Shown here piece by piece: positions 25,932-33,912 of a stretch of 64,000 nucleotides of DNA. Every line of letters begins with the position of its first letter. Positions within the stretch are counted from its first letter, which is position 1. The DNA is from Enterovibrio baiacu (GTDB lineage: Bacteria; Pseudomonadota; Gammaproteobacteria; Enterobacterales; Vibrionaceae). The translations under genes and the position numbers were made by a program. The notes below the pieces were generated by a model, which did not search any database, had not been told where the DNA came from, and was given only the letters and a program-made list of their open reading frames with translations. The DNA lies in the NCBI RefSeq assembly GCF_004120195.1, contig NZ_SCHN01000005.1, positions 310,001 through 374,000 on the forward strand, in the 5' to 3' direction.

Positions 25932-26723
25932 TCATTGCTCGGTGATCAAACGGTATTCAGACAAGGTCAAAATGGCACTTTCCAGTACGTCCAGACCAAG
26001 AATGCTGTAGCCGTAAAAGTTCGGCGTAATGGCATCACGCAGTGCGACCGCAGGTTTTGTTACGTCATCACCCAGCATCATGCTTTCTGACAGCGCATCA
26101 AAAAGACGCTTCGTGTTGTCATCTAACGGCCCAAGAAACTCGCTATAACCCGCTACAGAGTTGTACAAGTTACTGAAATCACCTTCACTGTTTTCTTCAA
26201 TGTAATAGCTAACCGAGCGTGATGAGTTCAAGCGAATATCATTCACCATTTCATGTGCAGAGAAGGCTTGCTCAAGAAGAAACTCCCCGCCTGAATGCTC
26301 GTTGGTGTTGGGTAAAAAGCCCTCTTCAGGAAAAACCAAGAATGCTGAAATTGCGCCATCACGCGTCACTGCTGACAACACAAAACGTTTGTCTTGGTAG
26401 TATCTGATGAAATCCCCTGACATGCTTTTTTTGATGTATACAGGCGCACCGAACGTTTCTTCCAACACGTCTTCTGATGCGCGAATGTATATGCGATCAA
26501 GCTTGTTGTGCGAAGGAATATCAGTGAACTGTGACAAAGAGAGGGTATACACTTTTTCGAGCGCATCCATGGTGTCATTCAACCCGCCCAATGCAATCGC
26601 GATGATGGAAACGAAGGTAATGATCTTCGCCCATTTTTCACGCACACGCTGACGCAGGTTACGTTCGATAATTTCCTCTTGCGCTTCCAGGCAAAGTTGT
26701 TCGCTGTTTTCAACCAAAGACAT
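25932..26723 (-). CDS. Membrane-anchored protein, possibly ETEC_3214-domain family
   Basis: A 263-residue protein. Residues 1-30 are cytoplasmic and charged, and residues about 33-50 (IITFVSIIAIALGGLNDT) form one transmembrane helix; the remainder, about 210 residues, is likely periplasmic and mixed alpha/beta. The layout and the position next to an MltC-like gene recall proteins annotated as 'ETEC_3214 domain-containing', but I cannot verify this. No enzyme motif is visible. It follows a 53-residue membrane peptide gene by only 5 nt and the transglycosylase gene upstream, so the three form an operon that ends in the strong terminator at 25881. Confidence 0.75.
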   Translation of the reverse strand: MSLVENSEQLCLEAQEEIIERNLRQRVREKWAKIITFVSIIAIALGGLNDTMDALEKVYTLSLSQFTDIPSHNKLDRIYIRASEDVLEETFGAPVYIKKSMSGDFIRYYQDKRFVLSAVTRDGAISAFLVFPEEGFLPNTNEHSGGEFLLEQAFSAHEMVNDIRLNSSRSVSYYIEENSEGDFSNLYNSVAGYSEFLGPLDDNTKRLFDALSESMMLGDDVTKPAVALRDAITPNFYGYSILGLDVLESAILTLSEYRLITEQ

Positions 26724-26728
26724 GTCGC

Positions 26729-26890
26729 TTACCCCTTCAGATCTTCAAGCTTTTCAATGGCGGTGTCGATCACTTGCTCACTGATGGCTTCGATGTCGTC
26801 TTCGCTGATGTAACGTGTAATGTCGTCAGAAAACCTTACCCCAATAAATACGCCAAACCCGACCAGCGCAAATACGATATATTTCAACAT
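26729..26890 (-). CDS. Small single-pass membrane protein (53 aa)
   Basis: ATG at 26890 is preceded by GGAGAA at good distance, and the frame closes with TAA 5 nt before the next gene. The product starts MLKYIVFALVGFGVFIGVRF, a transmembrane helix, followed by an acidic helix with many Asp, Glu and Ile residues. Location exactly between the transglycosylase gene (15 nt away) and the 263-residue membrane protein gene supports it as real. It is too short for most automatic gene callers. Function is unknown; a small subunit or anchor for its neighbours would fit. Confidence 0.72.
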   Translation of the reverse strand: MLKYIVFALVGFGVFIGVRFSDDITRYISEDDIEAISEQVIDTAIEKLEDLKG

Positions 26891-26905
26891 TTATGTTCTC
26901 CGACA

Positions 26906-28483
26906 CTACTTATAGAGCGCGATACGGCCGCTCACTTTCTTCAAATAATTCTTTGTTTCGTCGTATGGCAGATTGTCAATCATGTGCTCATACACTTCGT
27001 CTGGCGTCATCGCGTTGATCACGTGTGCTGCTTTACGAATGTTGGTTGAACGGTCTGCGTTAAACGCGCGCGCCACGTTACCTGCACCCGTGTTATAGGC
27101 AGCAATTACGCAGTACATACGGCTTTCTTCGTTGGTAATGGAGCGTAGGTAACGGGTATTCAGAATGTTCAAGTATGCCGTGCCTGCTTCAACGTTGAAT
27201 GGCGGCACATAGAGGTCATCCGCCTTCATCGGCGCATCAATGTTGTGAACTTGTTTGTTCACATCATGGCCCGCACTGGTCGGCACGACTTGCATCAAAC
27301 CGTATGCAGGAACATGTGATTTTGCATCAGGACGGAAAGACGACTCGCTGTGCATGATTGCCATCACCAGCGCAGCTTCAACATCCCAACGTTCACTCTC
27401 TTTTTCCACCAAAGGCTGGAATTTCGATGCGCGCGATTTCAAGGCGTTTTCTGGCAATTTCACTGTGTAGCTGACAATTTTCTTCTCAGGCTTCGCCGCT
27501 ACCGTTGGCTTTTCAGCGACAAAGGAAGGCTCAACCACAGGTTTCTTCGCTACAACGGCCTTTTCTGCGTCGACAGGCTTTTTCACTTCAACGGCTTTCT
27601 CTGCGATAGCTGGCGCTGATGTGCTCGCTGCGACTTCTACAACATCTGTAGATTCCGTTTTCGCGACAACGACAGTGGTTTCTTGCACTGGCTTCTCTGC
27701 CACCACCGTCGGTTTCACCGCGGGTTTGGCCTCAGGCTTTGCTGGTGACGTGGGCGTGTTTACCACAGCAACCACGGGCTCAGGGATGCCAAGCGCTAAG
27801 CGCTTCTGCTTGAACTGCGCTGACAATGCCGAGATGCGCGTTTTTGCAGATGCCAACAGTTCCAGTTTTTTGTTATATGCACGCTCGTAGATGAACGAGT
27901 CGGGGATCCCCGTGCCTGAACGAATCAATCGTTCCGCTTGCACGTCCAGTTCCTGCATTTGTGCATAGACATGATCGACGATGAAGGCTTTCTCTTTCTT
28001 CTCTTGTTCTGCAGAATAATCCACAACATCAATGCGCTTTTCTGCTTTCGTCAACTCGATGACTTGGCCATCAATCTCAATCTTGCCCTTCGGTAAGGTT
28101 GATTGATCAACGTTACCGTCTGCGTCAACAAGCACTGACACCACAGCGGTATTGTTCTCGTAATCGACAACTTTTTTCACTGTGTTGTCTTTTGCGTATT
28201 CAACGTGTTTTGTTTGATCAGACAGCTCACCACTGCCCCACTGATCGATCAGCGTTTCACGCTGTTGATCGATGTCTTTGGTGTATGCCTCTCGCCACGC
28301 TTCATATTCTGACAAGTAAGCATCTAGCCATTCGTGGAACTGTGCTTTTTTCTCTGACTGAGACATGTTTACACGCTTAGATTCACGTTCAAGCTCATCA
28401 AAAGAATCTGATGCGTATGCAACACTCGTGGATAAAACCGCAGCAATACACGCGGCGACAATTTTCATTCGACCCAATGACAT
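26906..28483 (-). CDS. MltC-like lytic murein transglycosylase with DUF3393-type N-terminus
   Basis: A 525-residue protein. ATG at 28483 has AGGAA upstream and gives a signal peptide (about residues 1-24, ending SVAYA). No lipobox is present, unlike E. coli MltC. Residues about 25-240 match the MltC N-terminal domain pattern. Residues 265-345 form a Val/Lys/Pro/Glu repeat linker (AEKPV, KKPV units) long enough to span the periplasm or wall. The C-terminal SLT domain has the catalytic Glu in MHSESSF (E380), 'AYGLMQVVPTSAG' and 'AYNTGAGNVARAF'. It cleaves glycan strands of peptidoglycan to 1,6-anhydro-muramic ends. It heads a three-gene operon between two contractile machines. Confidence 0.88.
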   Translation of the reverse strand: MSLGRMKIVAACIAAVLSTSVAYASDSFDELERESKRVNMSQSEKKAQFHEWLDAYLSEYEAWREAYTKDIDQQRETLIDQWGSGELSDQTKHVEYAKDNTVKKVVDYENNTAVVSVLVDADGNVDQSTLPKGKIEIDGQVIELTKAEKRIDVVDYSAEQEKKEKAFIVDHVYAQMQELDVQAERLIRSGTGIPDSFIYERAYNKKLELLASAKTRISALSAQFKQKRLALGIPEPVVAVVNTPTSPAKPEAKPAVKPTVVAEKPVQETTVVVAKTESTDVVEVAASTSAPAIAEKAVEVKKPVDAEKAVVAKKPVVEPSFVAEKPTVAAKPEKKIVSYTVKLPENALKSRASKFQPLVEKESERWDVEAALVMAIMHSESSFRPDAKSHVPAYGLMQVVPTSAGHDVNKQVHNIDAPMKADDLYVPPFNVEAGTAYLNILNTRYLRSITNEESRMYCVIAAYNTGAGNVARAFNADRSTNIRKAAHVINAMTPDEVYEHMIDNLPYDETKNYLKKVSGRIALYK

Positions 28484-28510
28484 CTGGTAATTCCTAGCCA
28501 CATAGAAAAA

Positions 28511-28532
28511 GAGGCTATCTGGCGATAACCTC
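28511..28532 (-). terminator. Hairpin terminator after the LPP20 lipoprotein gene
   Basis: On the minus strand GAGGTTAT-CGCCAG-ATAGCCTC forms an 8-bp stem with one G-U pair, followed by TTTTTC. It separates the lipoprotein operon from the transglycosylase gene, which then needs its own promoter or partial readthrough. Confidence 0.7.
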
Positions 28533-28591
28533 ATAAGGTAAGGGTTTGAAAGCACCCCGCTGAATCGCAAGGTGCCATACAAGACTCAGAC

Positions 28592-29194
28592 TTAAAGCTG
28601 TTTCAGAGACTCAAGCGCGTTAGCAAGGTCTTCTGCTGCTTTTTCGTTGTTGAATTGGTTCCACAACGCCGAATCTTCTGTCACAGCATCGATAACGCTG
28701 TTCATATTGGCTTTGTAAGCCTCGTCATCCATGCCCACTAGCACGTAAAGGCCACCTGAAGGACTGGTTTGGCTCACCAACACTTTACTGTTAGTCAGGG
28801 TGCGAGAAACAACGGTCTTGGTGACGTTCTCAAACACTTCCATAACAGATTCAGTCGTGCCAACCGTCGAGTCAGTTTGCACTGTGCTCTCAACCGCTTG
28901 CTTGAACATGTTGTTCACGTCAGTTTCGAATTGAGAAGCTAGCGCAACACGCGCTTCACTCGCGGCAATTCTGCGCATAACGCTCATGCCCGCTGCACTT
29001 TTCTTCGCGTAACCTGTTGCTGCAGTAGCGATGTCAGATGGCATCACGTCACAAATCCAGCCAGGTGCGTTGTCTTGTGGTGAATCTGGGAACGTACACG
29101 CCGCAAAATTTTGGCTTTGTTCAACGGTTTGGTTGTTGCTTGAACATGCAGAAAGCATCAGTGCTAACGCAGTGGCGACAATGGCTTTTTTCAT
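28592..29194 (-). CDS. LPP20-family lipoprotein
   Basis: A 200-residue lipoprotein. ATG at 29194 gives MKKAIVATALALMLSACSS, a standard lipoprotein signal with lipobox LSAC; a longer upstream frame is not supported. The mature part holds the LPP20 pattern: 'ATGYAKKSAAGMSVMRRIAASEARVALA', a long helix, then 'GGLYVLVGMDDEAY'. LPP20-type proteins (FlgP in Vibrio, Lpp20 in Helicobacter) are outer-membrane lipoproteins. It starts only 2 nt after the stop of the next lipoprotein gene, so the two are coupled. A terminator follows. Confidence 0.87.
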   Translation of the reverse strand: MKKAIVATALALMLSACSSNNQTVEQSQNFAACTFPDSPQDNAPGWICDVMPSDIATAATGYAKKSAAGMSVMRRIAASEARVALASQFETDVNNMFKQAVESTVQTDSTVGTTESVMEVFENVTKTVVSRTLTNSKVLVSQTSPSGGLYVLVGMDDEAYKANMNSVIDAVTEDSALWNQFNNEKAAEDLANALESLKQL

Positions 29195-29196
29195 TA

Positions 29197-30186
29197 TTAC
29201 AGGCCTAGCTGGTTTAGGTGACACATTGGGTTCAAGATTGGGCACTCTTCAGGTACCACTTTCGCTGAGTCACCTTTACGGATTCGCAGAGACATTTCTT
29301 CGTCGATAGCAACCCAAGAGAAGTTTGGCTTCACAGCATCTTGCTCATGCTTCACAACATAACCTTCACCTAGGGTGAACGTTTCAATGTCGCCTTCATC
29401 AGACTTGTGAATTTGAGAAAGGGTGATGTCTGTGCCTGGTTCAAGCTTCTTCTTGCTACCCATTGCTACTTTCACCATGGTGCCCGCTTCACACTGACGC
29501 ATCGCCGTCACTGGCGCAGAAGGTGCTAGCAGTTTTTGCAGTTCAAAGTTGTACGCTACTGCTTTCTCTGCTGCTTCACTCGCCATACCTGTGTATTGTG
29601 CGTTTGAAATTGGGCAACGTGAGTTGTTTGTTTCAGTCGAGCTGTAATCACTCGCACCTAGCTCAATACGCTGAACAAGGTTCATGTCTGGAAGTGAAAC
29701 CACTTTCGCAACGGCCTTCACTTCAGTGGTGAACGAACATTTTGCAGGAACGTATTTCGTCTCGCCGTCATCGTTTTCGTAAGAGTAAGCTTCTGAGAAA
29801 GAGCTAGACAGGTTGCTTGCAGTCACTTCAGTGATCACTGCTAGGTCGGCAATTGGCACACCCGATTTGTTGTAACGGCCGCTTTGTTCTGCCAGTTTGA
29901 TTTCGCCTTTTAGCTTGTTCGCCAGTTTGCGATCAACCAGCTTCGCGCCAGTACCTTCAATGGTGGCTTCCAAATCGTTACGGAATACGGTTTGAAGACG
30001 GCCTTTCGCTGCGTCTTTAAATTCCATATCTACTGGAAGAACAATCACCTTCAGTTCATCAGAGGCTTTCGCAGGGATACCCGCTGTTTCCATCTCGATT
30101 TCGGTACCCGGAGGACATACTGCCGTTACACCACAACCTGTTAGCGCTGTTGTAAGCGCGACTGCCACTAACCCTTTCTTAAACAC
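29197..30186 (-). CDS. Outer-membrane lipoprotein, CsgG/FlgT-like in layout
   Basis: A 329-residue protein starting with GTG at 30186 (GGAG 8 nt upstream). The signal MFKKGLVAVALTTALTGCG has lipobox LTGC. The region 'LKVIVLPVDMEFKDAAKG', 'VFRNDLEATIEGTGAKLVDRKLANKL' and 'ADLAVITEVTASNLSSS' follows the CsgG/curli-assembly-like pattern of an alpha/beta domain that binds in the envelope. The C-terminal 100 residues form a beta-rich domain ('GTMVKVAMGSKKKLEPGTDITLSQI') like the SH3-like part of FlgT. Family assignment is tentative. It lies between two LPP20-like lipoprotein genes. Confidence 0.75.
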   Translation of the reverse strand: MFKKGLVAVALTTALTGCGVTAVCPPGTEIEMETAGIPAKASDELKVIVLPVDMEFKDAAKGRLQTVFRNDLEATIEGTGAKLVDRKLANKLKGEIKLAEQSGRYNKSGVPIADLAVITEVTASNLSSSFSEAYSYENDDGETKYVPAKCSFTTEVKAVAKVVSLPDMNLVQRIELGASDYSSTETNNSRCPISNAQYTGMASEAAEKAVAYNFELQKLLAPSAPVTAMRQCEAGTMVKVAMGSKKKLEPGTDITLSQIHKSDEGDIETFTLGEGYVVKHEQDAVKPNFSWVAIDEEMSLRIRKGDSAKVVPEECPILNPMCHLNQLGL

Positions 30187-30215
30187 TTTAGATACTCCAG
30201 TGTGAATTTATCGTT

Positions 30216-31208
30216 CTATTTTTTAAGCCCAACAGCTTGCCAAATGCCTGCTTCTTCGAGCAGTGCTGAAAAATGGCGTTCAGCGCCTTCTTGGGACAAC
30301 TTGTAACTGGTCATTGAATTACCTGTTGAGATAATTTCATTGCTAGCCAAGGTTTTGCCGGCCTTGTTTTTTAGTACAAGGTCCGTCAATTTTGTCGTGA
30401 TGTACGCATCGCCTACCATGCCGCGACGGTATTCCGATTTCATGATCAAAATATGTGTTGCTTGGCGAGAAGACGATTGCGTGGTAGCGATACCTTCAAC
30501 AGAGAATCTCTCAGAAATAAAGGCGGCACTTTTTCTGTCTTTCTTATCTGGACGAATAGATACCAGAAGTTCAGATTTTACTTTTGAAATATCACCAAGC
30601 AGTTCTGGCAAATAAACAACGCTGTTTTTTTCATCACAGCCTAGTGAAGAAAGAATCGCGAGACGAACATAAAGATCTTCAAGCTTTACTTCAGAACCTC
30701 TGTTGTCTAACCACCAAAGTAATTTGTCTTGGTGACTCAAGTTTTCGATCTTTGATTTCGCAGCGCTTTCTATTTGTTTTACCTCAGAAGATAGTTGCGA
30801 TTTAATATTATCTCGCCCCACCCTTGCTTGGACATAATAAGCCACATCGTTCTTTTCAGACTGGACATATTCCACGCCCGTTAAGGTCACTTGTGCACTT
30901 TTGGCATTTATCTTGTTGCTTGTGGTTTCGTATGATGTCGAATCATCATTGATTCTTTTATAGACATCATTCATCGAAAACGTCGAATCCACTTGTGTCC
31001 ACAGCTGCGAGTTAACACCGATAAGTGCTGATTTTTTAGCAAGATTTAAGCTGCGACCTTCACCGACCGCATAAACATACTCAGGATGGTTAACGTGCTC
31101 TTCCGCATACCAATCTGGTGGTGTCGTGGACTTGCAACCCGAAAAAAGAACAGGAAAAAGCACCATCGGCAAAACTCGTGTGAACATTTTTTTCTTTATG
31201 TTTTTCAT
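30216..31208 (-). CDS. LPP20-like lipoprotein, first gene of lipoprotein operon
   Basis: A 330-residue lipoprotein. The signal is 'VLPMVLFPVLFSGC' with lipobox FSGC (Cys near residue 25). Immediately after comes 'PDWYAEEH....EYVYAVGEGRSLNLAKKSALIGVNSQL', the LPP20-type opening shared with FlgP-like proteins. The C-terminal 110 residues are beta-rich ('THILIMKSEYRRGMVGDAYITTKLTDLVLKN'). The ribosome site GAGACGA is modest. It leads a three-lipoprotein operon (with the CsgG-like and LPP20 genes), resembling in logic the FlgO/FlgP/FlgT set that strengthens the Vibrio flagellar outer ring, though no flagellar gene is nearby. Confidence 0.8.
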   Translation of the reverse strand: MKNIKKKMFTRVLPMVLFPVLFSGCKSTTPPDWYAEEHVNHPEYVYAVGEGRSLNLAKKSALIGVNSQLWTQVDSTFSMNDVYKRINDDSTSYETTSNKINAKSAQVTLTGVEYVQSEKNDVAYYVQARVGRDNIKSQLSSEVKQIESAAKSKIENLSHQDKLLWWLDNRGSEVKLEDLYVRLAILSSLGCDEKNSVVYLPELLGDISKVKSELLVSIRPDKKDRKSAAFISERFSVEGIATTQSSSRQATHILIMKSEYRRGMVGDAYITTKLTDLVLKNKAGKTLASNEIISTGNSMTSYKLSQEGAERHFSALLEEAGIWQAVGLKK

Positions 31209-31702
31209 TTCGTCTCAAGCGCCCTTACCAATGAAACCATCAATGAATTATGAACAGGCGAACGAAAACGTCCGAGGTGTCGGCATAATCAAAGAAAGTT
31301 ATCTTTTCGAGTTAATTAACGGATTGTTGTGAGGTGAGAGTGGATTTAACGAGATAAATCACATGACACCTGAAAAATAGTAAGGGAATTATCGGAAGTA
31401 ACTTAAAAGTTTTCAACAGCAGATTGAAATTTTATTTGCAAATATATCAATTAATTTCACTTAATTTGATAGAGCACTCAATATATGAACCAAGTATTAT
31501 TATTTAATAATTATCTCAACAGATAACACTCTCACCCAGAGAGTGATAACATCATTAATTTAACAGGTGGGCATAATAATATTAATAGCGATAATACAGC
31601 CGTGCAATAACCTTTCGTTCGTACCTTGCCTACTACTTTTTGAATACACCAAGTGGCCTCCATGTAAAAGTACATACCCTTCAGAATAGAACTCATTTTC
31701 AC
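31209..31702. other. Intergenic region upstream of the lipoprotein operon
   Basis: Almost 500 bp of A+T-rich sequence without a convincing gene. It holds the promoter region of the lipoprotein operon (minus strand). Two adjacent hairpins stand out: TTATCT-CAAC-AGATAA (31511-31526) and CACTCTC-ACCCA-GAGAGTG (31527-31545). Neither has a U-run. Confidence 0.6.
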
Positions 31703-31726
31703 AAAAAAAAGAGCCCAAAGGCTCTT
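31703..31726 (-). terminator. Hairpin terminator after the 195-residue membrane protein gene
   Basis: On the minus strand AAGAGCC-TTTG-GGCTCTT is followed by a run of T residues. It lies 29 nt after the stop codon of the gene that ends at 31755. Confidence 0.88.
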
Positions 31727-31754
31727 CCATAGACACTCTCAATACACCACGATT

Positions 31755-32342
31755 TCATTCGAAGACTTTTATTAAGTATGGCTCCAACGTGTCAGGTAAT
31801 GACAAGTAAGCGGAGTAATACGTGTCCTCGCCGAACTCTGCACTGTGTAAATACCATCTGCTCGATTTCAGTGTCGCTAACAGATGGAAGACCCAACAAA
31901 CCTTAACAAGGATGTAGCAAGCGACGACTATGGATATTGCATGAAGCGGAGAGTTGATCATGTCATCAACGTTCAGATAAACGTTGACCATGGCCAAAAC
32001 AGCCAAGGCTACGACAATGATGGCTTTAGGTATCAGCAACGTCAAAAAAGCACGCTTCAGTTCTCGCTCGCTTTTAAAGTGCAAATTGACAAGAGCATTG
32101 GTCGTGTCACTTACCGGAATTCCATTGATGTTTCTGTTCCACCGAATCTTCGCTGTTTCTACCAACACTGGCAGTTTATTTTTCCATCCATCAATGACGA
32201 TTGACACAAAAATGGCATAAATCAGCCTAACAAAAACCAAGTAGAACACCATTGCGGGTGCTTCGAAATACATTGCAAAAGCTGCAAATATTACCGTAAA
32301 CATAAATAATGTTGGACCAATAACACTTTGGCTTTCACTCAT
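31755..32342 (-). CDS. Multi-pass inner-membrane protein, function unknown
   Basis: A 195-residue protein. Hydrophobic segments at about 8-28, 30-50, 102-122 and 133-155 predict four transmembrane helices, with a basic loop (residues 52-100) that contains 'DGWKNKLPVLVETAKIRWNRN'. The ATG is preceded by GGAAAG. No known family is recognised. It has its own terminator on each side and so is a single-gene unit. Codon use and base composition look like its A+T-rich neighbours. Confidence 0.72.
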   Translation of the reverse strand: MSESQSVIGPTLFMFTVIFAAFAMYFEAPAMVFYLVFVRLIYAIFVSIVIDGWKNKLPVLVETAKIRWNRNINGIPVSDTTNALVNLHFKSERELKRAFLTLLIPKAIIVVALAVLAMVNVYLNVDDMINSPLHAISIVVACYILVKVCWVFHLLATLKSSRWYLHSAEFGEDTYYSAYLSLPDTLEPYLIKVFE

Positions 32343-32367
32343 AATTTTTTCTTTCCAAAAAATTAAA

Positions 32368-32399
32368 ATCGCTTACTTCATAGATATGAAGTAAGCGAT
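32368..32399 (-). terminator. Long perfect hairpin terminator
   Basis: A 15-bp perfect stem (ATCGCTTACTTCATA and its complement) with a 2-nt spacer, so effectively a near-palindrome; on the minus strand TTTTAATTTTTT follows. It ends the PEGA-like lipoprotein transcript. The stem is longer than usual and might also act as an operator for the gene starting at 32342. Confidence 0.8.
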
Positions 32400-32453
32400 A
32401 TGAGATTTATCACTTATCTAAAGGCATACAATTAAAAACCTATAGCAGTAATA

Positions 32454-32933
32454 CTATTTAACCTGAATAAGTGTTGCGCGTTGCGCTTCTGGAATCGCAT
32501 CTATCATCGCGATGGTCACAGTGCTTGCATCTACCGCTTTTTCGTCAAGTTGTGCTTCTGCCCCTTCAGGCAGTTTGAACATTGCACCTGTTGCAGGGTC
32601 AACGATAAGCATGCCGATCAAGCCGCCAAACAGAATATTGCCGAAGTACCAACCATCGACAGTGCTTTCAATTTCAATGGTTTTTTCTTCGTAGCCGTCT
32701 TTGTTAAGAATCAGTTGATACGTTTCACCTTTGAAAAAACCTGATGATGCGTTGAGTGTGACAGTATCTGGTGTTGTTCCAGTGTGGACCTGTTGTCCTT
32801 CACGGTTCACAAGAACAAAGTCAGCTTGAGATGGGCTGCTGGAGATTGAGACGGGATAGCTACTTTCGCTGACGATGGTTGAACATCCAGAAACAAGCGC
32901 CAATGACATAAATACAGCTGAGAGTTTTAACAT
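32454..32933 (-). CDS. PEGA-like lipoprotein
   Basis: A 159-residue lipoprotein with signal MLKLSAVFMSLALVSGCSTI (lipobox VSGC). The mature part resembles a PEGA domain: 'YPVSISSSPSQADFVLVNREGQQVHTGTTPDTVTL' followed by 'YQLILNKDGYEEKTIEIES', the strand pattern in which a Gly-Tyr pair precedes the last strand. It continues with a Gly/Leu-rich segment 'YFGNILFGGLIGMLIVDPATGAM' that is known from similar YcfL-like or DUF-type lipoproteins with a hydrophobic hairpin. Role in the envelope unknown. It is a single-gene unit with a strong terminator. Confidence 0.8.
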   Translation of the reverse strand: MLKLSAVFMSLALVSGCSTIVSESSYPVSISSSPSQADFVLVNREGQQVHTGTTPDTVTLNASSGFFKGETYQLILNKDGYEEKTIEIESTVDGWYFGNILFGGLIGMLIVDPATGAMFKLPEGAEAQLDEKAVDASTVTIAMIDAIPEAQRATLIQVK

Positions 32934-33146
32934 TATACTACTTTCCTTTTTAATATAATTGCATATTCCTATTCAACAATGAGCATTAGAGTTTTAATAC
33001 ACCTCGTACTGTCGTTATCAAAATAGAAGTTTGCTTTATTAGAATAGATACGTGCGATATACATTTTCGCACCGCGATATTATTCATCATTTAAAAACTC
33101 ACTTTGTATCATTGATGACATCTTTAATGGATAAAATTAAAACATT

Positions 33147-33174
33147 AAAAAAGGCTGTATAAAGCAGCCTTTTT
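33147..33174 (-). terminator. Hairpin terminator after the phosphatase gene
   Basis: AAAAAGGCTG and CAGCCTTTTT pair around a 7-nt loop; both strands show a T-run, so it may work in both directions. The rest of the gap 32934-33198 is A+T-rich with no gene. Confidence 0.85.
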
Positions 33175-33198
33175 ATAAATATGGATTTATTTCAATGT

Positions 33199-33687
33199 TT
33201 ACTCAACAAGTGTGCCAATATATTCCACTTGAAGCGGTTTGGTAAATGCACCTGGGCGACGTGCTTGCACCTCACGGACGATATCTTCAAGCTCCCAGTT
33301 ACGCTCTAGAAGTAAATGTGCAGCAAGTAAACCTGTGCGCCCTGAACCGCCCATGCAGTGCATCACAACTTTGTTACCATTTTCGATGGCGTGGTGAAGT
33401 GCCTCTCGGCTCGCCTTCCAGTTTTTCTCAAAGTCTTCCGCGGGTGCACAATCATCCTCAATCGGCACATGGAACCACTGCATCCCCAAACGCTGGGTTT
33501 CTTCACCCAATGCAGCAACGTTTTTATCAGCCATTTCTTCATGGTTAATCGCGGTAACGATGACGGTTGCGCCTTGACGTTGCAATTGCTCAAGACTTTC
33601 CGTTAGCCCTTCACCTTTTGTTCCCGGACAGGGTGTCAGGATCAATGCGCCTTTTTCGACAGGCAGTTCCCATGTTGGATGTGTCAT
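33199..33687 (-). CDS. Dual-specificity/tyrosine-type protein phosphatase
   Basis: A 162-residue cytoplasmic enzyme. The catalytic loop HCMGGSGRTG (Cys111, Arg117) is the Cx5R signature of cysteine phosphatases. An Asp pair in 'PIEDDCAP' (about 78-79) is in position for the general acid. The family resembles the CDKN3/KAP-like bacterial phosphatases that begin 'ILTPCPGTK'. It removes phosphate from Tyr or Ser/Thr of unknown partners. GGGAAAG precedes the ATG. It forms a single-gene unit between terminators. The T6SS downstream encodes a phosphopeptide-binding FHA protein but no PpkA/PppA pair, so a link is worth testing; only proximity supports it. Confidence 0.85.
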   Translation of the reverse strand: MTHPTWELPVEKGALILTPCPGTKGEGLTESLEQLQRQGATVIVTAINHEEMADKNVAALGEETQRLGMQWFHVPIEDDCAPAEDFEKNWKASREALHHAIENGNKVVMHCMGGSGRTGLLAAHLLLERNWELEDIVREVQARRPGAFTKPLQVEYIGTLVE

Positions 33688-33837
33688 TTTCTTTCCCTAA
33701 ATCAACAAACTTTTTACTTACAACGGGCCCGTCTCGCTCGAGCCGAAACGAGCACCCTATCATTTATACGGATTATTATATTGCTGCAGTTTTACTACAA
33801 ACAAATGAAGAATGAACGCTCTTCATGTTTTTTAAAT

Positions 33838-33870
33838 AAAGAAAGGGCGACTTAATGCCGCCCTTTCTTT
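33838..33870. terminator. Strong hairpin terminator after the GH17 pair
   Basis: A 12-bp perfect stem AAAGAAAGGGCG / CGCCCTTTCTTT with a 9-nt loop. It lies 43 nt beyond the stop codon of the gene ending at 33913. T-rich ends on both strands allow bidirectional action. Confidence 0.88.
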
Positions 33871-33912
33871 GTTGTTTGGCTCTGACTTATTCAGTCATCA
33901 GCACAATCAAAC

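Noticed and set aside
25789-26010. A 73-codon plus-strand frame beyond the eCIS promoter region
   Set aside because: It runs through the terminator hairpin and into the next gene antisense, and lacks a ribosome site.
25932-26723. The membrane protein as a T6SS effector or immunity protein
   Set aside because: Only its general location supports this; it is in an operon with a transglycosylase and has no toxin motif.
31560-31742. A 60-codon minus-strand frame over the terminator at 31703
   Set aside because: It reads through a strong terminator hairpin, and its product is not plausible.
33735-33756. GCTCG...CGAGC hairpin and adjacent CGGGCCCG upstream of the phosphatase gene
   Set aside because: Stems are short and no U-run follows; too little to call a regulatory site.
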